Below the pieces are notes generated by a model. It was not told the origin of the DNA. It saw only the letters and a program-made list of their open reading frames with translations, and ran no database searches. The position numbers were made by a program, and so were the translations under genes. Of a DNA stretch of 64,000 nucleotides, positions 19,746 to 28,456 are shown piece after piece (within the stretch, counting starts at the first letter, position 1; each line of letters starts with the position of its first letter). Origin of the DNA: Vreelandella boliviensis LC1 (lineage in GTDB: Bacteria > Pseudomonadota > Gammaproteobacteria > Pseudomonadales > Halomonadaceae); contig NZ_JH393259.1 of NCBI RefSeq assembly GCF_000236035.1, forward strand, positions 458,721 through 522,720, given 5' to 3'.

Positions 19746-20600
19746 TTAGCTAAAGACCACTGTCTTATTGCCGTGCACCAGCACGCGGTCTTCTAAGTGC
19801 CAACGCAAACCGCGAGCGAGCACCGCCTTCTCTACATCACGGCCAAAGCGGACTAGATCAGTGGGCGTATGACAGTGGCTAACGCGATGAATATCCTGCT
19901 CGATGATCGGGCCTGCGTCGAGTTCCTCTGTCACATAGTGGCAGGTAGCCCCGATCAGCTTAACGCCCCGCTGGTAAGCCTGGTGGTAGGGCTTTGCCCC
20001 AGCAAAAGAGGGCAAAAAGCTGTGATGAATATTGATCACTCGTCCCGCATAGCGCGCGCACAGCTCGGGGGGCAGAATTTGCATATAGCGCGCCAGCACC
20101 ACGCAGTCCGCACGGGCGCTGTCAATTTCGGCCTGTACCTTGGCAAACGACGCTTGCTTATTGTCAGGGTCGACCGGTACATGGTGGTAAGGAATGCCGT
20201 ACCACTCGGTCAGCGAACGCATATCGTCATGATTGGAGATAACCCCAACAATATCGCAATCCAGCTCACCTGCCTGCCAGCGATAAAGTAGATCGACCAA
20301 GCAGTGTGACTCCCGCGACACCATCAGTACTACGCGCCGACGTTGCTGGGTATCCACCAGTGACCACTGCATATTGAATTCGCTGGCTACTGGCGCAAAC
20401 GCCTCGCGCAGCGCTTCTACGGACATACCTACCGAATCCGCCAGAATTTCATAACGCATAAAAAAGCAGCCGGTTTCTAAATCAGAGTGCTGGCTGGCTT
20501 CGGTAATAGAGCCGCCCTGCTGGGCAATAAAACTCGAGACCCGTGCAACAATCCCCACCCGGTCAGGACAGGAAACCACTAAACGATAATAATGAGACAT
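19746..20600 (-). CDS. purU: Formyltetrahydrofolate deformylase
   Basis: PurU hydrolyses 10-formyl-THF to formate and THF and so balances the one-carbon pool. Residues 1-80 form an ACT domain (CPDRVGIVARVSSFIAQQGG), which in E. coli mediates control by methionine and glycine. The rest is a formyltransferase-fold hydrolase with INIHHSFLPSFAGAKPY and VTEELDAGPIIEQD, containing the catalytic Asn, His and Asp positions. I chose the ATG at 20600 (MSHYYRLVVSCPD), giving 284 residues; the frame extends upstream without homology. It is divergent from the RNase J gene. Confidence 0.95.
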   Translation of the reverse strand: MSHYYRLVVSCPDRVGIVARVSSFIAQQGGSITEASQHSDLETGCFFMRYEILADSVGMSVEALREAFAPVASEFNMQWSLVDTQQRRRVVLMVSRESHCLVDLLYRWQAGELDCDIVGVISNHDDMRSLTEWYGIPYHHVPVDPDNKQASFAKVQAEIDSARADCVVLARYMQILPPELCARYAGRVINIHHSFLPSFAGAKPYHQAYQRGVKLIGATCHYVTEELDAGPIIEQDIHRVSHCHTPTDLVRFGRDVEKAVLARGLRWHLEDRVLVHGNKTVVFS

Positions 20601-20746
20601 GTGAGCTACTCTTGACCTATTTCTAAGGTAATTATGACAAACCAGCGGCTTAGGCTGCATATTGTATCGGAAGGCCAAGGATGATTGTTAGCCGCCCCTG
20701 CCTTCCCGTATAGTTAAGTCACTACTTTTTAGGTTTTTCATAACAG

Positions 20747-22441
20747 ATGCATTCACCACGCGTTCAAATTCGTCCCCGTCGTCGTCCACCGCTGCGCATC
20801 TTGCCGCTGGGGGGATGCGGTGAGATTGGAATGAATCTAACGCTATACGGCTATGACGATCATTGGATAGCTGTGGACTGCGGCATGATGATCCGCCAGG
20901 ATCTTCCCAACTCGCCTTTGCAAGTGCCCAATCTCAATACGCCGAAAGCATTAGGCATCGTGCCCAAAGCGCTATTTATCACCCATGGCCATGAAGACCA
21001 CATTGGTGCGGTTGCCTGGCTCTGGCCGATGTGGAACTGCCCCATTTACGCCACTCCGCTGGCGGCAGGCCTGTTGCGGCTAAAGTTTGCCGAGCATCAG
21101 CTTAGCAGCGCGGCTATCCACGTCATTGAACCTGGCGAGGCGCTGGAAAGCGGGCCGTTCACGCTGCGCTATTTGCTGTTAACCCACTCGATCCCAGAAA
21201 GCTGTGCGTTGATGATGATCGCCGGTGGCTACCGTGTCTTGCATACCGGTGACTGGAAACTCGACCCTGAACCGATCATCGGCACGCCGATCAGCGCGGC
21301 CCACTTCAAGGCGCTTGCACCAGTTGACTTAGTCGTGGGCGACTCCACCAACGCTCCTATGCCCGGCCACTCTGGCAGCGAAGGGGATGTCGCCCGGGCG
21401 TTGGCAAAAACCCTTAGCAATTGCCAGGGGCGCGTGGTGATCTCCTGCTTTGCCAGCAATCTTGCCCGGGTGTTAGCGATAGGACGCGCGGCGCATCGAT
21501 GTGGCCGTCGTATCAGCTTAATGGGGCGCTCCATGGAGCGCATGGTCAGCGTCGCGCGTGGCTTAGGCTATATGGATGATCTGCCACCGCTGGTGCCCAA
21601 CCACGACCTTGGCTACCTGCCTCGGGATGAAGTGGTGATTATCGCCACCGGCAGTCAGGGCGAGTCCCGCGCCGCACTTCAGCGTCTCACCCAGGGCCGT
21701 CACCCCTATGTGGATCTTCAGCCGGGCGATAACGTCATCTTCTCGGCCAAAGCCATTCCCGGCAATGAGCGCCCCATCGAACAGCTTAAAAAGCGTTTGG
21801 CGCATCTCGGTGTCAGCATCTATGACGAGTTCAATCACCCTGAATTGCACGCCACAGGGCATCCTGCTCAGGATGAGCTGATCAAACTCTATCAATGGGT
21901 TAGGCCCAAGCATCTTATGCCGGTGCATGGCGAAGCACGCCATCAGCAGGCCCACCAGGCCATCGCCAACCAGCTGGGCATTAGCGCCCCACTGACGCCG
22001 GTAAACGGCGATATGATCAATTTTGATAGCCACGGGTTGCACTGTGAAACACGCTACCCGCAGCCGCCCTGCATTGTCAGCCAGAACAGCGTGGTGCCCC
22101 ACCCCGGTCTTGAGGTGAATGACGTCAATAAGGCCCGTCGCGGCAGCTTGTATCTTGCGCTGCCGGTGACCGCGACTGACACTGGCTGGGCACGGATTGG
22201 CCGCTTGATGTTGGATGCCTCAGGGGCCAGCCCGCTGGATGAAGATAGCTTTAGCGATTGGTTGGATGATCAGCTTGAGGAGATTGCAGCTGAGACGCTT
22301 GCCGACTTGCGTCAGGCACTGCAGCCGCGGTTGGTTCACTGGCTGGCGGAGCATATGCAGCACCTGCCCGACGTGCACCTACAGATTATGGCCGCCGAAA
22401 TGCCCGAATCTGCTGCGTATGAAAGCGCCGCAAACCGTTAG
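20747..22441 (+). CDS. Ribonuclease J-type metallo-beta-lactamase RNase
   Basis: The 564-residue protein has the RNase J architecture: metallo-beta-lactamase fold with GGCGEIGMN and HGHEDHIGA (His80, His82, Asp84, His85), the HTGDWKLD motif, an inserted beta-CASP domain, PVHGEARH, and a C-terminal region of about 100 residues. RNase J has 5'-3' exonuclease and endonuclease activity on RNA. It is the main decay enzyme in Bacillus and is common in alphaproteobacteria, but patchy in gammaproteobacteria, which use RNase E. The basic N-terminus (RPRRRPP) may aid RNA binding. REP-like repeats follow the stop codon directly. Confidence 0.88.
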   Translation: MHSPRVQIRPRRRPPLRILPLGGCGEIGMNLTLYGYDDHWIAVDCGMMIRQDLPNSPLQVPNLNTPKALGIVPKALFITHGHEDHIGAVAWLWPMWNCPIYATPLAAGLLRLKFAEHQLSSAAIHVIEPGEALESGPFTLRYLLLTHSIPESCALMMIAGGYRVLHTGDWKLDPEPIIGTPISAAHFKALAPVDLVVGDSTNAPMPGHSGSEGDVARALAKTLSNCQGRVVISCFASNLARVLAIGRAAHRCGRRISLMGRSMERMVSVARGLGYMDDLPPLVPNHDLGYLPRDEVVIIATGSQGESRAALQRLTQGRHPYVDLQPGDNVIFSAKAIPGNERPIEQLKKRLAHLGVSIYDEFNHPELHATGHPAQDELIKLYQWVRPKHLMPVHGEARHQQAHQAIANQLGISAPLTPVNGDMINFDSHGLHCETRYPQPPCIVSQNSVVPHPGLEVNDVNKARRGSLYLALPVTATDTGWARIGRLMLDASGASPLDEDSFSDWLDDQLEEIAAETLADLRQALQPRLVHWLAEHMQHLPDVHLQIMAAEMPESAAYESAANR

Positions 22442-22449
22442 AGCCGCAT

Positions 22450-22689
22450 CATTGCAACGAATGCAGCGACGCGGCAATCTCAACCAGCGGTGGCGCCTAA
22501 CCCCGAGATTGCTTCACTGCGTTCGCAATGACAGTTTCGTGTCCCTGCGAGGAGCCTTCTTATTTGTCATTGCGAGGAGCGCAGCGACGCGGCAATCTCA
22601 ACCAGCGTTGACGCCTAACCCCGAGATTGCTTCACTGCGTTCGCAATGACAGTTTCGTGTTATTGCGAGGAGCACAGTGACGCGGCACT
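22450..22689. repeat. REP-like palindromic repeat cluster (two copies plus fragments)
   Basis: A unit with left arm cattgcgaggagcgcagcg... and right arm gagattgcttcactgcg... is repeated with a 118-bp period. Right arms start at 22505 and 22623 and left arms near 22450 and 22566. The arms of each unit are imperfect complements, so each unit can fold into a long hairpin. A third left arm (22661-22688) stops at the moaE stop codon, and a fragment lies at 22543-22556. This resembles the widespread extragenic palindromes containing GTCATTGCGAGGAGC. It lies between convergent rnj and moaE and could act as a transcription barrier or mRNA stabiliser. Confidence 0.85.
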
Positions 22690-23163
22690 TCATTCCCAGC
22701 GCGCTGCATCCTGCTGATCAGAGTGGCGTTCTGTGACCCAATACTCACCCTGGGTAGAGTGCTCTTTCTTCCAGAAGGGCGCCTGGGTTTTCAGGTAATC
22801 CATTATAAAATCGCAGGCTTCGAATGCCTCACGCCGGTGTGCACTAGCCACCAGCACCCGCACAATTGGGTCACCCGGCGCCAGATAGCCAACGCGATGG
22901 ATAATCCGCACTGCCTGGAGCGACCAGCGCTGCCAAGCCTGTTCGCCAATGTCTGTCAACGTGCGCTCGGTCATGCCCGGGTAATGCTCCAGCGTTAACC
23001 CCGTGACATCCGGTTTTTCATTAAAATCACGCACTAAGCCGGTAAAACTCACCACCGCGCCAATATCGCTACGCCCCGCTAAGGCATCGTCATAGCCGTA
23101 GGCCATTGAGAATGGGGCTGCTTGAATCGCTACTTTAATATCCAGCTTATTATCCACACTCAC
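22690..23163 (-). CDS. moaE: Molybdopterin synthase catalytic (large) subunit
   Basis: MoaE inserts the dithiolene sulfurs into precursor Z using MoaD thiocarboxylate. The 157-residue protein has conserved [13 protein letters not shown] at 35-47, [19 protein letters not shown] at 108-126 and the catalytic Lys region [12 protein letters not shown] at 131-142. The start codon is GTG and overlaps the stop of the upstream moaC-moaD fusion (GTGA), implying translational coupling. Its 3' end abuts the REP-like cluster. Confidence 0.96.
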   Translation of the reverse strand: MSVDNKLDIKVAIQAAPFSMAYGYDDALAGRSDIGAVVSFTGLVRDFNEKPDVTGLTLEHYPGMTERTLTDIGEQAWQRWSLQAVRIIHRVGYLAPGDPIVRVLVASAHRREAFEACDFIMDYLKTQAPFWKKEHSTQGEYWVTERHSDQQDAARWE

Positions 23164-23957
23164 CCCCCTGTAACTGGCGGGAAAAATGCCACTTCGTCAT
23201 CATCGGTCACTAACGCTTCGTCATTGGCCATGACTTGGTTAATTGCACACAGCGTGCGCTGGTCAGTGAGCTGTTTAAAGCGACTATCCTGCTCGACTAG
23301 TGCGGCCTTTAATCCGCTAATGTCGCGGCTAGCCAGTTGATCAAGGCTCACAACCGCCTCGCTTTCGCCTACTCGCTCGCGCAGTTCAGCTAAAAACTTA
23401 ACCCGCACGCAGGGTGAAGGGCAGCGCTCGCCCAAGCTGACTTCTCCGGCCACGCCGTCGCCAGTAACAATGGGCGCCTGGGAGTTCATACGCTGGTAGT
23501 CACCGCGCAGGCCACCCTGCTTGCTATCGAGCTGAATGGCCTCGATCCGCATACCTTTATCGACCGCTTTGCACATATCGTAAAGCGTCAAACAGGCTAC
23601 CGAGACGGCAGTAAGGGCTTCCATTTCAACCCCGGTGCGGCCATTTAAGCGACACAATGAGGTCACGTGAACGCAGGATTCGGCAACATCAATATCGAAC
23701 TCAACTGACACCTTGGAGAGCGCCAGTGAATGGCAGAGAGGAATCAGCTCATGGGTGCGCTTGGCGGCCTGGATACCGGCGATTCTCGCTGTGGCCAGCA
23801 CATCGCCCTTGGGCAATTCACCATCGCTAAGCAATTTCAGCGTTTCAGGCTGCATCACAATGCGGCCCGAGGCGACGGCTTCGCGGCGGGTTTCTTGCTT
23901 ATCGCCGACATCTACCATATTGGCTTCGCCACGGGTATTGAGATGGGTTAGATACAT
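23160..23957 (-). CDS. moaC-moaD: Bifunctional MoaC-MoaD fusion: cyclic pyranopterin monophosphate synthase plus molybdopterin synthase sulfur carrier
   Basis: One uninterrupted frame encodes two cofactor proteins. Residues 1 to about 160 are MoaC, with [13 protein letters not shown] at 66-78, [15 protein letters not shown] at 105-119 and the active-site region [11 protein letters not shown] at 126-136. A linker (about 161-183) leads to a MoaD ubiquitin-like domain (about 184-265) ending PPVTGG. The free C-terminal Gly-Gly needed for adenylation and thiocarboxylation is preserved because MoaD is the C-terminal part. The stop overlaps the moaE start by four bases. No frameshift or stop is seen between the parts, so this is a true fusion as read. 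Confidence 0.93.
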   Translation of the reverse strand: MYLTHLNTRGEANMVDVGDKQETRREAVASGRIVMQPETLKLLSDGELPKGDVLATARIAGIQAAKRTHELIPLCHSLALSKVSVEFDIDVAESCVHVTSLCRLNGRTGVEMEALTAVSVACLTLYDMCKAVDKGMRIEAIQLDSKQGGLRGDYQRMNSQAPIVTGDGVAGEVSLGERCPSPCVRVKFLAELRERVGESEAVVSLDQLASRDISGLKAALVEQDSRFKQLTDQRTLCAINQVMANDEALVTDDDEVAFFPPVTGG

Positions 23958-23961
23958 GTTG

Positions 23962-24570
23962 TCACCGTTTCTTTTTTAAAGCCCAAGCACTTGAAACCGA
24001 AGTACTTGAAGCCGAAGAACTTGAGAATCTAGCGTCGGTTTTCGCGCTTAACCAACTGACTATCCAGCTCGCTATTGCTTCGCTATCGTCTAGATTTAAC
24101 TGGGTCACCGTAGCCGCTAGGTCTATAGGCGATGGTGCGCTCAGCGCGGCTGCCTCAACCCATTGGCCGGTTAAAATAGTCGTATCACCAATGCCATCGC
24201 GGTATAACACCAGCTTGGGAATCGGCCAAGCCTTGAAACCTTCGACAATCACCAAGTCGGGTTGGTGCGGCGCCATCATGGCAATTAACTGGGCTAAATC
24301 CGGCTCTTTCTGGCCGGGGGTTTCCTGCATCAGCGCAAATCGTTGACGAGAAGCCACCAGTACCGGTGCGGCACCTGCACTGCGCAGCTTATAGCTATCT
24401 TTGCCGGGCTGGTCGACATCAAACGAGTGGTGTGCATGCTTGATCACAGCGACCTTCAAACCATACTCGGCTAATCGTGGCAGCAGCTTCTCTAACAGCG
24501 TGGTTTTACCGGTACCGCTCCAGGCAGCAATCCCCAGAACTGGAAAAGCTGCGGTTAGTTCGTTTTCCAT
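23962..24570 (-). CDS. mobB: Molybdopterin-guanine dinucleotide biosynthesis adaptor protein MobB
   Basis: MobB is a GTP-binding P-loop protein that assists MobA in making the guanine dinucleotide form of the molybdenum cofactor. The P-loop [12 protein letters not shown] is at about 15-26 and [19 protein letters not shown] follows, as in the family. I chose the ATG at 24570 because AGGAG lies upstream; the frame extends to 24633. The C-terminal ~20 residues are a Ser-rich tail built from a 15-bp tandem repeat (positions 23987-24031), not a usual MobB feature. The stop is 4 bp before the moaC-moaD start, so it heads this mo operon. Confidence 0.93.
   Translation of the reverse strand: MENELTAAFPVLGIAAWSGTGKTTLLEKLLPRLAEYGLKVAVIKHAHHSFDVDQPGKDSYKLRSAGAAPVLVASRQRFALMQETPGQKEPDLAQLIAMMAPHQPDLVIVEGFKAWPIPKLVLYRDGIGDTTILTGQWVEAAALSAPSPIDLAATVTQLNLDDSEAIASWIVSWLSAKTDARFSSSSASSTSVSSAWALKKKR
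23987..24031. repeat. 15-bp tandem repeat encoding the Ser-rich MobB tail
   Basis: Three imperfect 15-bp units begin at 23987, 24002 and 24017 (gcacttgaaaccgaa, gtacttgaagccgaa, gaacttgagaatcta). On the coding strand they give pentapeptides of the type SS(S/T)S(A/V). The unit length keeps the frame, so copy number could vary without breaking mobB. Confidence 0.75.
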
Positions 24571-24654
24571 GCTGCCGACACTCCTGATGATCTCTAAACG
24601 CACTTTACAAGACCTGTCATCCTTGCGATGCACACGGTGTTACTGGCGATTAGC

Positions 24655-25887
24655 TTACTCGCCCTCTTGCTCGCGGGGTAACAGCCAGTTCAACGCGATA
24701 CCCACCAAGGCGGCAAGACTAACGCCCTGCAGGGTGAACTGGCCACCGCCAAACTGCATACCACCAATGCCGAACACCAGTATTAGTGAGACCACCACTA
24801 AATTGCGGGGTGCCGTCAGCGACTGACCAGCGCGCACCAGCGTATTCATACCGACGACCGCAATGGAGCCAAACAACAGCGTCATTATACCGCCCATTAC
24901 CGGGCCCGGAATGGTCTGCAATAGCGCGCCAAGCTTGGACACAAATGCCAGCACAATGGCAATAATAGCGGCGACGATCATGTACTTGGGATTAAACGCC
25001 CGAGTGAGGGTTACCGCCCCTGTGACTTCCGAGTAGGTCGTATTCGGCGGCCCGCCGAATAGCGCTGCCACGCTGGTCGCCAACCCATCGCCTAACAGCG
25101 TGCGATGTAGGCCAGGCTTTTCCAGGTAGTTTTTGCGGGTCACCGAGCCAATCGCCACCATATCGCCAATATGCTCTACCGCCGGGGCAATCGCGACCGG
25201 AATCATAAACAGAATAGCCGCCCAGTGAAAACTGGGTGCGGTAAAGCTGGGTATCGATAGCCACGCCGCCTCACGCACAGGCGTAAAGTCCACAACACCC
25301 ATCAGCAGCGCTAAAAAATAGCCGGTGACAATGCCGCCGATAATCGGCACTAAGCGAAGAAGCCCCCGTCCAAACACGGCCAGCACTAACGTCACTAATA
25401 AACTGGTCATCGAGAGAAAGATTGCCGCGCCATAGCCGATGTTGTCACTGGTTTCCCCGGTCGCCATGCTAACCGCCACCGGTGCCAGCGCCAGGCCAAT
25501 CACCATAATCACCGGCCCCACCACTACAGCGGGAAGCAAGCGGTGCAGCCAAGCAGTACCTTTTAAACGCACGGCCTGGGAGATCGCCACATAGACCAAC
25601 CCTGCCGCCATAAGCCCGCCCATGGTCGCTGACACGCCGAAGCTCGCCACAGAGCCTTGAATCGGGGCAATAAAAGCAAACGATGAGGCCAAAAAAACCG
25701 GCACGCTCTGTTTGGTCACCGCGTGGAATACTAGGGTTCCCACCCCGGCCGTGAACAGTGCAACACTTGGGTCAAGACCGGTCAGAAGAGGCACTAACAC
25801 CAGGGCACCAAACGCCACAAACAACATTTGGGCGCCGGTTAAGATGACTTTCGGCCACGACTCAGCCTGACTGGTAGCTTCACGCAT
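24655..25887 (-). CDS. uraA: Uracil-xanthine permease family transporter (probable uracil permease)
   Basis: This is an NCS2 / nucleobase-ascorbate family transporter with about 12-14 membrane helices. AFIAPIQG near residue 75, the IMVIGLALAPVAV stretch and the AIAPAVEHIGDMVAIG motif carry family signature residues (Glu and His in the VEHIG segment). Location directly downstream of upp on the same strand supports uracil:proton symport. I chose the ATG at 25887 with AGGGA upstream (410 residues); the frame extends to 25959 inside the upp terminator. Transcription must pass that terminator or start between the genes. Confidence 0.9.
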   Translation of the reverse strand: MREATSQAESWPKVILTGAQMLFVAFGALVLVPLLTGLDPSVALFTAGVGTLVFHAVTKQSVPVFLASSFAFIAPIQGSVASFGVSATMGGLMAAGLVYVAISQAVRLKGTAWLHRLLPAVVVGPVIMVIGLALAPVAVSMATGETSDNIGYGAAIFLSMTSLLVTLVLAVFGRGLLRLVPIIGGIVTGYFLALLMGVVDFTPVREAAWLSIPSFTAPSFHWAAILFMIPVAIAPAVEHIGDMVAIGSVTRKNYLEKPGLHRTLLGDGLATSVAALFGGPPNTTYSEVTGAVTLTRAFNPKYMIVAAIIAIVLAFVSKLGALLQTIPGPVMGGIMTLLFGSIAVVGMNTLVRAGQSLTAPRNLVVVSLILVFGIGGMQFGGGQFTLQGVSLAALVGIALNWLLPREQEGE

Positions 25888-25923
25888 AAGTGAATCCCTA
25901 GTAATTATTCGATAGCAGGAGTG

Positions 25924-25958
25924 CAAAAAAATGCCCCTGACGCTGGGCGTAAGGGGCA
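25924..25958 (-). terminator. Intrinsic terminator between upp and uraA
   Basis: On the minus strand TGCCCCT pairs with AGGGGCA across a GC-rich loop and is followed by seven T. It would reduce uraA expression relative to upp, or serve as an attenuator; no second, competing structure was identified. Confidence 0.85.
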
Positions 25959-25974
25959 ATATATTTAAAGACGC

Positions 25975-26604
25975 TTAGCGAGTTCCGAAAATCTTGTCGC
26001 CAGCATCACCCAGCCCAGGGACGATATAGCCATTTTCGTCCAGCCGGTCATCGATTGAGGCGGTGTAAATTTCAATATCAGGGTAGGCATCTTGTACCCG
26101 TTTGATGCCTTCAGGGGCGGCGACGAGCACGATCACCTTCATACTTTCACAGCCGCGTTCACGCAGCATGTCCAGTGTCGCCACCATCGATCCACCCGTC
26201 GCCAGCATGGGGTCAATCACGATGGCCATGCGCTCTTCGATATCGTTGGCAAACTTGGCAAAATAAGGCACCGGCTGCAGCGTCTCTTCATCGCGGTATA
26301 GACCGACAACGCTTACCCGTGCACTGGGAATCAGATCCGTTACGCCTTCCAGCATGCCGAGCCCAGCACGCAGAATCGGTACAACGGTGACTTTCTTACC
26401 TTTTAGCCGACGGGTGGCAATCGGCTCGCCGTTCCATCCCTGGATTTCATGATCTTCCAGCTCCAGACCTTTGGTTGCTTCATAGGTCAACAGCTTGGCG
26501 ACTTCACCTGCCAGTTCACGAAAGCTTTTAGTGCTCAAGTCAGCTTCGCGCATCAGTCCCAGCTTATGTTGAACAAGCGGATGGTTAATGGCGTAAACAC
26601 TCAT
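25975..26604 (-). CDS. upp: Uracil phosphoribosyltransferase
   Basis: Upp converts uracil and PRPP to UMP. The 209-residue protein is the usual length. It has the PRPP loop [12 protein letters not shown] at about 129-140, [10 protein letters not shown] at about 75-84, and the C-terminal uracil-recognition loop [13 protein letters not shown]. The start [10 protein letters not shown] with a GGAAG-type site is typical. It is the first gene of the upp-uraA pair. Confidence 0.97.
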   Translation of the reverse strand: MSVYAINHPLVQHKLGLMREADLSTKSFRELAGEVAKLLTYEATKGLELEDHEIQGWNGEPIATRRLKGKKVTVVPILRAGLGMLEGVTDLIPSARVSVVGLYRDEETLQPVPYFAKFANDIEERMAIVIDPMLATGGSMVATLDMLRERGCESMKVIVLVAAPEGIKRVQDAYPDIEIYTASIDDRLDENGYIVPGLGDAGDKIFGTR

Positions 26605-26700
26605 GGGACTTCCTCACTGCAGGGGGATTCAGAATGGCAACCAGGGTTGCATCAGCTAGGCACAAAATTGCGCGTATTCTACCCGCAACCACTTACGAGG

Positions 26701-27384
26701 TTAAGGGGTTTCCGGCAATTGCCACTCAATGGGGGCTCGACCCTGGGCCTGCAGAAACTGATTGGCTTGGGAAAAATGCCGAGTACCGAAAAAGCCCCGG
26801 TGCGCAGAGAGCGGTGAAGGATGCGGGGCTTCAAGTATTAAGTGGCGCCCCTGGTCGATTAACGCCTTCTTCTGGCGCGCATGACTTCCCCATAACAGAA
26901 ATACACACGGCGGCGCGTGCTGGCTAACAGTTTCAATGGCGCGGTCGGTGAACGGCTCCCACCCTTTACCGCGATGCGAGGCCGCATTGCCCTGCTCAAC
27001 GGTAAGCGAGGTGTTTAACAACAGCACGCCCTGCTTGGCCCATGCTTCCAGATGGCCGTGGCGCACAGGGGTGAAACCGACATCGGTGGCCAACTCTTTG
27101 TAGATATTGACCAACGATGGCGGCACAGGAACACCGGGCTGCACGGAAAAACATAAGCCATGAGCCTGATTAGGGCCGTGATAGGGATCTTGGCCTAAAA
27201 TAACCACCTTCACTTCGCTCAACGGCGTCAGCTCAAAGGCGCGAAACCATTGTGTGGAGTGTGGGTAGATAATTTTCTTGGCCGCTTTCTGCTGCGCCAA
27301 AAAGGCTTTTAGCGCCAGCATATAGTCAGCCTGAAACTCATTACCCAGCCACTGACTCCAATCGCCGGGAAGTGGATTGGCCAT
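26701..27384 (-). CDS. ung: Uracil-DNA glycosylase (family 1)
   Basis: Ung removes uracil from DNA to start base-excision repair. The water-activating motif GQDPYHG is at about 64-70 and the leucine-loop motif [13 protein letters not shown] is near the C-terminus; [12 protein letters not shown] is also conserved. The ATG at 27384 or the adjacent ATG at 27387 starts it; the latter overlaps the gpt stop (TAATG). AGAGG at the end of gpt is the ribosome binding site, so translation is coupled to gpt. Confidence 0.97.
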   Translation of the reverse strand: MANPLPGDWSQWLGNEFQADYMLALKAFLAQQKAAKKIIYPHSTQWFRAFELTPLSEVKVVILGQDPYHGPNQAHGLCFSVQPGVPVPPSLVNIYKELATDVGFTPVRHGHLEAWAKQGVLLLNTSLTVEQGNAASHRGKGWEPFTDRAIETVSQHAPPCVFLLWGSHARQKKALIDQGRHLILEAPHPSPLSAHRGFFGTRHFSQANQFLQAQGRAPIEWQLPETP

Positions 27385-27386
27385 CA

Positions 27387-27866
27387 TTACCTCTTCATTT
27401 GATCGACAAGCGGCTCAACGTACGCAACGCCCATATCCCAGGGGAATTGAATCCAGCATTGTTGGGAAACTTCCGTCAGGTATTGATCCACCAGGGGGCG
27501 ACCGTCCGGCTTGGCGTAGATAGTCACAAAGTGAGCTTTAGGCAACATTTTGCGTACTGCCCGCGCTGTTTTGCCGGTATCCACCAAGTCATCGACCAGC
27601 AACCAGCCTTCACCGTCATGATCGACGCCCTTCATAATATCCAGGCCGCCTTGATCCATATGGTCATAGCTTTTAATACACACGGTATCGATCAGGCGGA
27701 TATTAAGCTCCCGAGCAATCAGCGCGGCGGGAATTAAACCGCCGCGGGTAATCGCGACAATGCCTTTAAAATCACGCTCAATCATCTGATGACACAGGGT
27801 GCGCACATCACGGTGCAACTGATCCCAGGAGACAGTGAAATGTTGGTGATAACGATCGCTGCTCAT
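27387..27866 (-). CDS. gpt: Xanthine-guanine phosphoribosyltransferase
   Basis: Gpt salvages guanine, xanthine and, weakly, hypoxanthine. The 159-residue protein matches E. coli Gpt in length, with [11 protein letters not shown] at about 38-48 and the PRPP loop [12 protein letters not shown] at about 90-101. Its C-terminal [13 protein letters not shown] is close to the family W-VFFPW-type region. It lies 6 bp downstream of apt and overlaps ung, forming an apt-gpt-ung unit. Confidence 0.95.
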   Translation of the reverse strand: MSSDRYHQHFTVSWDQLHRDVRTLCHQMIERDFKGIVAITRGGLIPAALIARELNIRLIDTVCIKSYDHMDQGGLDIMKGVDHDGEGWLLVDDLVDTGKTARAVRKMLPKAHFVTIYAKPDGRPLVDQYLTEVSQQCWIQFPWDMGVAYVEPLVDQMKR

Positions 27867-27872
27867 GGGGAG

Positions 27873-28418
27873 TTACTCGTCTTCGGTGAAAGAACAAACG
27901 GCGAATACGCTGTAACCGGCATCGCGAATTTTTTGTGAACCACCCAGCTCAGGCAGATCGATAATGGTGGCCGTTTCAACCACCTGGCCACCGCTGCGCT
28001 GAATCAGATTGGCCGCTGCCAGCATGGTGCCACCGGTGGCGATCAAGTCATCCATTAGCAGGATACGGTCATCTTTCTGGAACGCATCGGAGTGCAGCTC
28101 CACTTCAGAATGACCGTACTCAAGCGTGTAAGTCTCGCTAATCGTCTTGAAGGGTAGCTTACCCTTCTTACGCACTGGCACAAAGCTACAGCCCAACTCA
28201 TAGGCAAGCGGCGCACCAATAATAAACCCCCGCGCATCAATGGCCGCGATGGCATCCAGGTTCATCTCTTGATAGCGGTGTACGAAGCTATCGATCAGCT
28301 TGCGAAAGGCAGCGCTATTTTGCAACAAGGGGGTAATATCGCGAAAATTCACGCCCTTTTCAGGCCAATCGGGAACCGTGCGAATAACGGACTTAATGTA
28401 GTCGCCGTAGATGCTCAT
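27873..28418 (-). CDS. apt: Adenine phosphoribosyltransferase
   Basis: Apt converts adenine to AMP. The protein begins [19 protein letters not shown] at the ATG at 28418, preceded by GAGAGACGCG, and is 181 residues, the family length. [25 protein letters not shown] and the PRPP loop [13 protein letters not shown] are intact. An upstream in-frame start (28460) would overlap the permease stop region and is unlikely. It sits between the purine permease and gpt. Confidence 0.96.
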   Translation of the reverse strand: MSIYGDYIKSVIRTVPDWPEKGVNFRDITPLLQNSAAFRKLIDSFVHRYQEMNLDAIAAIDARGFIIGAPLAYELGCSFVPVRKKGKLPFKTISETYTLEYGHSEVELHSDAFQKDDRILLMDDLIATGGTMLAAANLIQRSGGQVVETATIIDLPELGGSQKIRDAGYSVFAVCSFTEDE

Positions 28419-28456
28419 CGCGTCTCTCATTGAGTAATAAAAAGGGTAGTATTTAA

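Noticed and set aside
22215..22649. 144-codon frame across the end of the RNase J gene and the REP-like repeats
   Set aside because: It is out of frame with rnj and is composed of repeat sequence, so it is a shadow frame.
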